DNA of 64,000 nucleotides. Source: Shewanella glacialimarina (GTDB lineage Bacteria > Pseudomonadota > Gammaproteobacteria > Enterobacterales > Shewanellaceae). A model generated the notes under the pieces. That model searched no databases. It saw only the letters and a list, made by a program, of their open reading frames with translations, and was not told where the DNA came from. A program made the position numbers and the translations under genes. The DNA lies in assembly GCF_020511155.1 (NCBI RefSeq), contig NZ_CP041216.1, forward strand, positions 186,001 through 250,000, written 5' to 3'. The stretch's first letter is position 1. Each line of letters opens with the position of its first letter. This document shows, piece after piece, positions 53,649-61,146 of the stretch.

Positions 53649-54389
53649 TTAAAATAATTTTCCCCACACAAACTCAGCGTTAATAGCTTGATCTGAACTG
53701 CTATAAACCTGGGCGTAATAGCCGTTAGCAAAAATCACACAATAGCTGATATCAACCGCCAATTTATTAGGCCAATATCCAAAAGTGTGATGGCGCTCAA
53801 GTGCTTGGTATTGCTGACCGAGAATATCCACATCACCATACTCAGAGGATAAAGTGAGTAGGGTATTTGCTGCGGACAGCGAGTATTGGATCGGTTGGGT
53901 TACAAGGTTGTGAGTGAGCAAGTCGGTTTTGGTTATTTCTGGTAATTCTACAGGCTGCGTGACTAAAGACTGTGCCGCTACAAACTGAGCTTGTAACGAT
54001 TGTTGTCGGTAAAATACTAGCTCACTGGGAATAAACTGCAGTGCATCAGTCAGTTGCTTGATACGTCCCCAATGGTGGAAGCTGCTATTTGGTGAGTCGA
54101 GGTTGATAAAAACGTGGCTATAACTGGTATCAGGATTAATGTGCAGCAATGCCATTTGGTTTGCTGATTGATAAAGCCAGTCGCCTGTTATAGGCAGGTC
54201 ATTATTGGGTAGAACACTACTTGGTAGGGCGCTATTAGGTAGAGCAATGTTCGTTAGCACGCTCGTCAGTAGGTTATTACTGTAGGCGAAACCGACATTA
54301 AAACACATTGATATAGGCAACATAATGACAAGTGTAAATAGCGGTTTAGGTCGATATTTATCAAATAAGTCTTTTAGCATTGAGTACAT
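53649..54389 (-). CDS. Hypothetical exported protein with LPxS repeats
   Basis: A 246-residue protein not recognised. A hydrophobic segment (LFTLVIMLPISMCFNVGFAYS, about residues 17-37) looks like a signal peptide. It is followed by a short array of five-residue repeats (IALPN SALPS SVLPN NDLPI), then a mixed beta-rich domain with GDWLYQS and many Gln/Leu. Encoded between ompR and the porin gene on the same strand as both. Met at residue 4 is an alternative start. Confidence 0.6.
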   Translation of the reverse strand: MYSMLKDLFDKYRPKPLFTLVIMLPISMCFNVGFAYSNNLLTSVLTNIALPNSALPSSVLPNNDLPITGDWLYQSANQMALLHINPDTSYSHVFINLDSPNSSFHHWGRIKQLTDALQFIPSELVFYRQQSLQAQFVAAQSLVTQPVELPEITKTDLLTHNLVTQPIQYSLSAANTLLTLSSEYGDVDILGQQYQALERHHTFGYWPNKLAVDISYCVIFANGYYAQVYSSSDQAINAEFVWGKLF

Positions 54390-54445
54390 ATAATTCCCTT
54401 TATGTGTACAAATAGAAGGTTAAGTATAGTTGATAAAATGGCACA

Positions 54446-54475
54446 TAAAAAAAGAGCCTCATAAAGAGACTCAAT
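54446..54475 (-). terminator. Terminator of the porin-like gene
   Basis: On the minus strand GAGTCTC / GAGGCTC (one wobble pair) followed by seven T, about 35 bases past the stop. Confidence 0.7.
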
Positions 54476-54508
54476 TTTAGGTATTCATAAAGTATGATTT
54501 AAGGTGAG

Positions 54509-55264
54509 TTAGAAGCGGCCTACAACACCCAAACCTACATTATAACCATCAGCATCAGAATCAAGATTTTTTGATAAATCAAATGTAGCAGAGAATGCAT
54601 CTGACATGCGTAACCAGTATGCGGTTTTAACCATAAAAGCATCATCAGAGCCAACATCCGCATAACCTAAACCCACAGACCAGGCTTTAGTCACATACCA
54701 ATCTGCATTGATATTGATTAAGTCATCAGCATCTGTGTGAGTCCAAGATGCACCTAGGTCGATACCGGTTGTTGTTTCAAAATCAATAAAGCTACGCACT
54801 TCAGCACCGTACTGTGATTCAAAGTCATCACTGCCATCAATATAAAAAGCGGCTACTTTTGAGCTATCATTGAAAAAATAACCCCCATCCAGTTTGTAAA
54901 CACTGCCACTATTATTGCCAAATTCTACACGTTGGAATTGACCACCAACGAACCATTTTGAATCAAACACATAAGTACCATCAAAACCTAAAGTGTCCAC
55001 ATCTGCAGCGTCAAACATAGAATAGTTAGCGCCAACGTTAGATTTTTGCGCTAAAAAGCCGTTAAGTGCATAAGGGCCGTTTGCTTGGTCAACAGGGCTA
55101 ACATAGTAGCGATATTTTGCATTCCAAATACCGTCGCCAAATTCTTCAGAGTTAGCGTTATAGCTTAAGCCCGCTTCGTGTTGAAACGCAGCATCTTGTG
55201 CAGCTACAGCAGGTAAGCCTACAAAACCTAATAATAACGCTAGAGCAGTAACATTTTTCATCAA
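54509..55264 (-). CDS. Putative outer-membrane porin
   Basis: A 251-residue protein with signal peptide (cut near AVAAQD) and an acidic, Gly/Asp-rich barrel: alternating strands such as KYRYYVSPVDQ and GGQFQRVEFGNN, ending GLGVVGRF with terminal Phe. The pattern fits Shewanella putative porins of about 250 residues. Likely a small barrel, perhaps a channel. OmpR-EnvZ lies nearby but no operator could be identified by eye. Confidence 0.72.
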   Translation of the reverse strand: MMKNVTALALLLGFVGLPAVAAQDAAFQHEAGLSYNANSEEFGDGIWNAKYRYYVSPVDQANGPYALNGFLAQKSNVGANYSMFDAADVDTLGFDGTYVFDSKWFVGGQFQRVEFGNNSGSVYKLDGGYFFNDSSKVAAFYIDGSDDFESQYGAEVRSFIDFETTTGIDLGASWTHTDADDLININADWYVTKAWSVGLGYADVGSDDAFMVKTAYWLRMSDAFSATFDLSKNLDSDADGYNVGLGVVGRF

Positions 55265-55621
55265 TCATTCCTTTATTTGATTATTTTTCGCTAGGTAATT
55301 CAAGCAAGGTCGGGGGGGGAGATAGACTGAACATACAAGATGTTTAATCCACTATATTTTTCTTCCAAAACATCATGTTTGTGAAGTGTGCTTTCCTAGC
55401 GGCGCAAACCATAAAGCAAATGAGGTTAAAAATAAAATGAAACTTATAAATTAATAAAAAACTTAGACTTTTTATAAATGTCAATCCACTAAATAGAATG
55501 GGTTTTACTGTTGGCATTCTACTTTGTAATTAGTTTTATGTGCTATTCCGCTACATTGAGCTAATCGTGATATATTGCGCTATTGAATTTTTTATCCTCT
55601 AACTGTGATTATAAAATTATT
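55265..55621. other. Divergent promoter region of porin-like gene and greB
   Basis: About 350 AT-rich bases with a G-run (GGGGGGG) near 55311. No OmpR box, riboswitch or RNA gene is recognised. Confidence 0.4.
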
Positions 55622-56092
55622 ATGAGAACGGCGATTGTGACCCGCGAAGGGTTTGAAAAACTCCAGCAAGAACTGCATTTTTTGTGGCGTGAAGAGCGAC
55701 CTGAAATCACTAAAAAAGTGGCTTGGGCCGCTAGCTTGGGCGATAGAAGTGAAAATGCTGATTATCAGTACAATAAGAAACGTCTGCGTGAAATTGATTG
55801 GCGAGTAAGGTATTTACGTAAAGCGATTGAAAACCTTAAAGTTGTCGACTATTCCCCTGAGCAAGAAGGCAAGGTGTTTTTTGGTGCTTGGGTAGAGATT
55901 GAAAACGATGATGGCCAACAACTGACACTGCGGGTTGTCGGTTATGATGAAATTTTTGGTCGCAAAAATTACATTTCGATAGATTCACCTATGGCACGTG
56001 CCTTGTTAAAAAAAGAAGTTGATGATGAAGCGATAGTCAGTACACCTGATGGTGATAAGTGCTGGTATATTAATAAGATATATTATCAGTAA
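55622..56092 (+). CDS. greB: Transcription elongation factor GreB
   Basis: A 156-residue factor that stimulates transcript cleavage by backtracked RNA polymerase. ATG 55622 gives the family N-terminus RTAIVTREGFEKLQQELHFLWREERPE. The coiled-coil tip with GDRSENADYQYNKKRLREIDWRVRYLRK carries the acidic pair. The C-terminal domain has EIFGRKNYISIDSPMARALL. Matches GreB rather than GreA by length and by the REERPEIT motif. Confidence 0.94.
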   Translation: MRTAIVTREGFEKLQQELHFLWREERPEITKKVAWAASLGDRSENADYQYNKKRLREIDWRVRYLRKAIENLKVVDYSPEQEGKVFFGAWVEIENDDGQQLTLRVVGYDEIFGRKNYISIDSPMARALLKKEVDDEAIVSTPDGDKCWYINKIYYQ

Positions 56093-56164
56093 GCCGAATA
56101 AGCTTATTTAAAAGATATTATTTTTTCGTCCCCTTATCACAAAATTTGATAAATAGACTCTAGG

Positions 56165-56183
56165 CTGCGACACCTTGTCGCAG
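56165..56183 (+). terminator. Hairpin after greB
   Basis: CTGCGACA / TGTCGCAG with loop CCT, followed by a T-rich tract. Terminator of greB, or leader structure of the TonB receptor gene 75 bases on. Confidence 0.6.
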
Positions 56184-56258
56184 TTTCCGCTTTAGCTTTT
56201 GTCTCCCCCTATTATCGCAGGCACAATTGCAATACAACTTATCTACAAAAACAACAAC

Positions 56259-58307
56259 ATGAATGTAAAGTTTTCAATATTAACCGCTGCAGTTTTATCT
56301 GGGCTCTTTAACGGCCAATCTTTTGCTGATGAAATGGAAATTATCACCATTCAGCATAGTGATAATTACGCTGTTGCTTCTGCTTCAGACAAGGCATTAG
56401 CCGCCAAAATTGATGTAGGCGATTTATTTAAGGTGTTACCCGGAGCGTCAATTAATGGCAATGGTCCGTTAACGGGAATTGTGCAATACCGGGGTTTGTC
56501 TGGGGACAGAGTTAACACTCAAATTAATGGTGCTAAATTGGCTGGAGCAGGTCCTAATGCTATGGATACCCCCTTAAGTTATGCCAGCTTGATTATGACT
56601 GAACGGGTAGATTTGTATCGGGGTATCGCGCCTGTTGCTAGTGGTATTGATACCATGGGCGGCACAGTTAACGTTGTAGAGTCTAGCGCCGAGTTTGATG
56701 TGGTTAATGGTAAAGCTGCCGGCCAGTATCAAGATAATGGGCAACGTGGTTACTTAGGGGCAAAAGCTAATTTGGCGAATAAAGACCATGCTTTATTGGT
56801 TTATGCTGATGCATTAAATGGCAATGAAGATGTTAAAACAGCTAGCGGCAAGCGTATTCACCCCACTGATTATAAAAAACAAATGTTGGGTGGCCAATAC
56901 AAGTTTAATTTAAGTGACTCTGCCGGCCAGGACGCGTTTATTGGTGTGGGTTATCAACATCTTGAAACAACCGATGCGGGCACGCCAGCATTACCCATGG
57001 ATATTGGTTTTATTCGCACAGATCGGGTTAATGTTGAAGGTTTACAGCAACTAGCCGACTGGCAACTTGATTGGCACTTAGCCTATTCTGATGCGCGTCA
57101 TGGAATGGACAACTTTAGTCAACGTAAGTTAATGCCAACCATGGGCGCGCGTTATAACAATGCTGATTCGACCAGTTTTGATGGTGCAGTAGCATTAAGT
57201 AAAGATAATTGGCAGCTAGGTGTGAATGTACAAATGGCCAACCATGACTCTGTGATTACTAATCCTACCCAGGCTATGTTCAGTGTCGATAACTTTAATG
57301 ATGTAGAAGATAATCGCTACAGTGCTTTTGCCCAGTGGGACCAGAAAATCAACCATTGGCAAGTTAGTCTTGGTGCGCGTGTTAAACAATATCAAGCGAA
57401 TGCGGGTGACGTACATCATTCAATGGCTGCCAATATGCCCGCTATTAATATGCTGATGACGCAGTTTAATCAAGCCGATAAAAGCCAATCGCAAACCGGC
57501 TTTGATGCTGTGGTGGATGCAAGATATGAAGTCAATAATGAGCTGTCTTGGATTGTAGGGCTGGCTCGCAAGCAATCTAGCGCCTCTTATCAGCAACGGT
57601 ATTTGTGGGTACCTATGCAGTCTACCGGTGGTTTAGCTGATGGTAAAACCTACGTAGGACAAATCGATTTAGACCTTGAAACCGCTTATCAAATTGAACT
57701 GGGTAGTGAGTATCGCTGTGAAGGTTTATCTATTCTTCCGCGTATTTTTTACCATAGTATTGATGATTATATACAAGGTGTAAGCGCAACCAGTTCTACT
57801 GTGATAATGGCAGGAGCCATGGTGGGTGATAATCAGCCTATGCAGTTTGCCAATGTCGATGCAGATTTAATGGGAATGGATATCAACGCTGCGTATGCGT
57901 TTAACTCACTTTTTTCAATCGATATGGTAGCCAGTTATGTCGCGGGTGAACGTCGCGATATTGACGATAATTTATATCGTATTGCCCCAGCCAATATTAA
58001 TGTCGGATTAAACTACGAATCACATTCCTGGTTTGCAAGATTAGAAACCTTAGCGGTAGCGGCACAAAATAAAGTGTCCCAAAGCCAATTAGAACAGCGC
58101 ACGTCAGGTTATGCGGTGGTGAATATGCTAATGGGATATGAAGCTCAGTCTTGGTTAATAAAAGCCGGCGTCAATAATGTTTTTGATATTGAATATCAAG
58201 ACCATTTGGCGGGATATAACCGGGTTATGGCAAGTGAAATTTTACCGGGTGAGCGTATGCCAGGGCTGGGTATACAAGCATGGTTAGCGGGAGAATATCG
58301 CTTTTAA
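56259..58307 (+). CDS. TonB-dependent receptor
   Basis: A 682-residue receptor. ATG 56259 gives a clean signal peptide (cut near SFADEME); upstream in-frame residues are not signal-like. A TonB box-like EIITIQH precedes the plug (LPGASINGNGPLTGIVQYRGLSGDRVNTQINGAK; RVDLYRGIAPVASGIDTMGGTVNVV). The barrel ends AWLAGEYRF. Met-rich stretches (MLMTQFNQ, VIMAGAMVGDNQPMQ) suggest a copper-type ligand, but that is weak. Monocistronic with a terminator. Confidence 0.88.
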   Translation: MNVKFSILTAAVLSGLFNGQSFADEMEIITIQHSDNYAVASASDKALAAKIDVGDLFKVLPGASINGNGPLTGIVQYRGLSGDRVNTQINGAKLAGAGPNAMDTPLSYASLIMTERVDLYRGIAPVASGIDTMGGTVNVVESSAEFDVVNGKAAGQYQDNGQRGYLGAKANLANKDHALLVYADALNGNEDVKTASGKRIHPTDYKKQMLGGQYKFNLSDSAGQDAFIGVGYQHLETTDAGTPALPMDIGFIRTDRVNVEGLQQLADWQLDWHLAYSDARHGMDNFSQRKLMPTMGARYNNADSTSFDGAVALSKDNWQLGVNVQMANHDSVITNPTQAMFSVDNFNDVEDNRYSAFAQWDQKINHWQVSLGARVKQYQANAGDVHHSMAANMPAINMLMTQFNQADKSQSQTGFDAVVDARYEVNNELSWIVGLARKQSSASYQQRYLWVPMQSTGGLADGKTYVGQIDLDLETAYQIELGSEYRCEGLSILPRIFYHSIDDYIQGVSATSSTVIMAGAMVGDNQPMQFANVDADLMGMDINAAYAFNSLFSIDMVASYVAGERRDIDDNLYRIAPANINVGLNYESHSWFARLETLAVAAQNKVSQSQLEQRTSGYAVVNMLMGYEAQSWLIKAGVNNVFDIEYQDHLAGYNRVMASEILPGERMPGLGIQAWLAGEYRF

Positions 58308-58358
58308 TACTTAATCATTTCAATCGTTTGGTTGAGTACCACACTTTGTCGATGACGA

Positions 58359-58402
58359 CCCACTTTCGCATCTCTGCCAAGAATGAAAGTGGGTATTTTT
58401 TT
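58359..58402 (+). terminator. Rho-independent terminator
   Basis: CCCACTTTC / GAAAGTGGG stem with 17-base loop and TATTTTTTT. Confidence 0.85.
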
Positions 58403-58435
58403 GCTACTTTTTATTGGGATTTAACTTAACTTAAG

Positions 58436-58966
58436 TCACTGATTTACTGGTTTTTTTAGCAGTTTTCGCTGTAGTGTGCGCCTATGCATGCCTAATTGCC
58501 TTGCTGTTTGCGACACATTACCATTATTAGCGTTCAGCACTTGCTGAATGTGTTCCCACTCTAAACGTTTGGGGCTAATGGGCTGGTCTACTATGGGATT
58601 TTGGTCAATTTCATACTGTTGTTTAGCAAGGGCTTTTAATAATGTTTGGGTGTCTACCGGTTTAGATAAATAGTTGTCAGCGCCTAAACGGATCGCCTCA
58701 ACAGCGGTGGCAATACTGGCATATCCGGTAAGAAACACGATCGTCGATTTAGGTAATAACTGGCGTAAAGGATTGACTAAGTTAAGGCTATTGCTGTGCT
58801 CAAGTTTCATGTCGAGCAGAATATGGCTAGGCAAATGTAGCCTCGCCAATAATAAGCCTTGGCTAGCGTCATGGGCTATGACGCATTCAAAGCCGTGCTG
58901 TGTCATACGCCGATGAAGAATGTTAGCCAGCGTTGTGTCATCTTCAATAATCAGCAATTTATGCAT
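58436..58966 (-). CDS. RegA/PrrA-like response regulator
   Basis: A 176-residue regulator. Receiver: LLIIEDDTTLANIL, Asp in ILLDMKLEH (about residue 52), LTGYASIATAVEAIRLGADNYLSKP. The C-terminus is a Fis-type HTH, NGNVSQTARQLGMHRRTLQRKL, which is the hallmark of RegA/PrrA/ActR. These act in redox control of respiration. Start overlaps the kinase stop by 8 bases. Confidence 0.86.
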   Translation of the reverse strand: MHKLLIIEDDTTLANILHRRMTQHGFECVIAHDASQGLLLARLHLPSHILLDMKLEHSNSLNLVNPLRQLLPKSTIVFLTGYASIATAVEAIRLGADNYLSKPVDTQTLLKALAKQQYEIDQNPIVDQPISPKRLEWEHIQQVLNANNGNVSQTARQLGMHRRTLQRKLLKKPVNQ

Positions 58967-60239
58967 GGGTTTCTGCCTGCAACAAATCTGGCGTTATCGC
59001 TAAACTTGGTGCTATGGGTAAGCGTACCTGTGCCAATGTGCCGCCCTGTGGATGATGGTGCAAGGTTAAACTTCCGCCCAGTTTTTCTAAGCTTGCGTGA
59101 CTGAGTAATAAAGCCACCCCCATTCCTTTTGCGTCGCGAATGATGTTTTGACCTATTTGGGCTATTAAGTCGGTAGAAATACCTGCGCCGAAATCGCGAA
59201 TGTTTAAGTGACATTGTTGGTTGTCGATTGACACAGATAACTCGACTTGGTAATCAGCGTTATTTTCTTTACTGGCTCTGGCTGCATTGTCAATTAATGA
59301 CATTAAAGCGGGTAAAAGGCTGGTATCCATATTGATTATCGTATTTGTGTCGATATTCACTTTAGTGGTTAAGGTCACTTCAGGCATTAATAACAATACT
59401 TGTTGGGTTAATATTTCTAATAGTGAAGTTAGGGCAATATGGGATTGTTGATTGTCTCGTATTGACTGAGTTGCGGTGCGTAAATCCGTTAAGGTTAATT
59501 CACAGCGGCCTAAAGCATGTTCAATATCGGGCAGAATATGGAACATGGACTCACCTTCGTGCAGTTCATCGACTAATAAGCGCAAACTGGCTAATGGAGT
59601 CGCAAGTTGGTGAGCCATTTGTGCCGACGCAGTACCTAGTGCTAATAACTTTTCTTGGCGTAATTGAGCCTCTCGTAAAATGCCCAGTTCTGCTTCTTTT
59701 TGACGAATTTTACGGGCGATAAAGGCAATGCTGGTGGTCACAATTAATGCTGATATTAAAAAGTTAAACCACATGCCCAAAAAGTGTGAACGCATATCCA
59801 TGGTGTGGTTGCCCATGTTGTGCTCTGGCATGACAAAAATCATCAAGCTATAACTGGCGGTAGACAACAAGGTTAATACCCAGGGCGCCCATTGCGGTAA
59901 TGCCACGGCGGCTACGGCAATAGGTAATAATAACAATGAGATAAAAGCGTTGGTTGCGCCGCCAGTAAGGTATAACCAGGCGGCCAGTAATAGTGAGTCT
60001 ATTATGAGTGATGCAAATATCAATAAGATATTATGAAGGTAATATTTTTTGAAAAAGACGCTTAAACCAACATAAATAGCTTCCACTGTGAACAACAGAT
60101 AAATCATGCTCGGCGGCGACGATAGGCCAAACAAATCAGCGGCAAAAAAGGTTAACCCTATTTTGAGCAGTAAATATACTAATCTGAGGTGGGTGTGATG
60201 GCTATTGCTCAGCCAGCTTTGTCGTTGAGGTGTTGGCAA
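58959..60239 (-). CDS. RegB/PrrB-like redox sensor kinase
   Basis: About 426 residues from TTG 60239, which has AGGA 8 bases before it. Six membrane helices in the first 190 residues; H-box ASAQMAHQLATPLASLRLL; GMGVALLLSHASLEKLGG and NDNAAR-like N-box NAARASKENN. The kinase carries the sequence GGATNAF where RegB has GGxxNPF, the quinone-binding motif, with Pro changed to Ala. It would report quinone or redox state to the RegA-like partner. Confidence 0.82.
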   Translation of the reverse strand: MPTPQRQSWLSNSHHTHLRLVYLLLKIGLTFFAADLFGLSSPPSMIYLLFTVEAIYVGLSVFFKKYYLHNILLIFASLIIDSLLLAAWLYLTGGATNAFISLLLLPIAVAAVALPQWAPWVLTLLSTASYSLMIFVMPEHNMGNHTMDMRSHFLGMWFNFLISALIVTTSIAFIARKIRQKEAELGILREAQLRQEKLLALGTASAQMAHQLATPLASLRLLVDELHEGESMFHILPDIEHALGRCELTLTDLRTATQSIRDNQQSHIALTSLLEILTQQVLLLMPEVTLTTKVNIDTNTIINMDTSLLPALMSLIDNAARASKENNADYQVELSVSIDNQQCHLNIRDFGAGISTDLIAQIGQNIIRDAKGMGVALLLSHASLEKLGGSLTLHHHPQGGTLAQVRLPIAPSLAITPDLLQAETHA

Positions 60240-60520
60240 AAATACAATCCTTTTAAGCCTAGTGATAAAAATGCACTCACTTATTGGGCAGATACAAACG
60301 TTTTTAACTCGAACAAAATTCAACCAGCAAAGATCAACAGGCCTAATAGATAAATATGCTGGGTGTGTCTCACATCATAATATTATTTTGCGGTTTAATG
60401 AACTTATACCAATTTCATAAGCGTTACTTAAGTTTCGGTTATCACAATAGTTAAATATTATCGCTCACTGATATTTAATCATCAGTGCTTAGACTTACTT
60501 GTACTACTTCGAGGTTAATT

Positions 60521-61093
60521 ATGAAAACATCACATGAGTTTCCGCTGGTTCACCGATTAATCCATTGGGGCTTAGCTTTTGCTATGCTGGTGATGTTGCT
60601 GACAATATTTTTGCGCTTGGGTTGGATGGAAAAAAATCATATGGCGGCGATTATTCAGCAGGGCTTAGCCAAAATTTCAGTGACTATTGATAGTAAGCAA
60701 GCGGTGAGTATTGCCAAGATGATCCGCGGTGAGATGTTCCAGTGGCATATTTACTTTGGTTATGCCGTTGGGGTGTTTTTATCGGCACGCTTTATTTATA
60801 TGGCAAAATGTGGCTTGCATTATTTATCTCCCTTTAATCCGCTGGCAAGCTTGCAACAAAAAATGCAAGCATGGGTCTATTGGTTATTTTATCTTGGGGT
60901 AACCGCCTCGATAATGACGGGTTTATTACTTAAATTTGGCCCTGAGTCGATTGAGGAATTAGCCGAAACCGTGCATAAATTAGCCTTGTGGTACTTCATC
61001 CCGTTTATTGTGCTTCACTTAGCCGGTATTGTGTTTGCTGAAGCTGGACATGACAAAGGCATAGTATCGAAAATGATTGGGGGTAAGTCGTAA
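60521..61093 (+). CDS. Cytochrome b561-family membrane protein
   Basis: A 190-residue protein with four membrane helices. His residues for two hemes are apparent: VHRLIHWGLAF near residue 11-15, FQWHIYFGYAVG near 69, and HKLALWYFIPFIVLHLAG near 150-165. ATG 60521 has GAGG 7 bases before it. Likely carries electrons between quinol and a periplasmic or soluble partner. Divergent from a RegB/RegA-like pair, which may regulate it. Confidence 0.83.
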   Translation: MKTSHEFPLVHRLIHWGLAFAMLVMLLTIFLRLGWMEKNHMAAIIQQGLAKISVTIDSKQAVSIAKMIRGEMFQWHIYFGYAVGVFLSARFIYMAKCGLHYLSPFNPLASLQQKMQAWVYWLFYLGVTASIMTGLLLKFGPESIEELAETVHKLALWYFIPFIVLHLAGIVFAEAGHDKGIVSKMIGGKS

Positions 61094-61104
61094 GTTTATT
61101 ATTA

Positions 61105-61142
61105 GCCTAGCCTAACGGTTTACTTTAATGGTTAGGCTAGGC
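61105..61142. terminator. Convergent-gene hairpin
   Basis: GCCTAGCCTAAC / GTTAGGCTAGGC, 12-base perfect stem with a 14-base loop, between the cytochrome gene and the GGDEF-EAL gene. T-runs are short, so it is a probable, not certain, bidirectional terminator. Confidence 0.6.
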
Positions 61143-61146
61143 GAAT

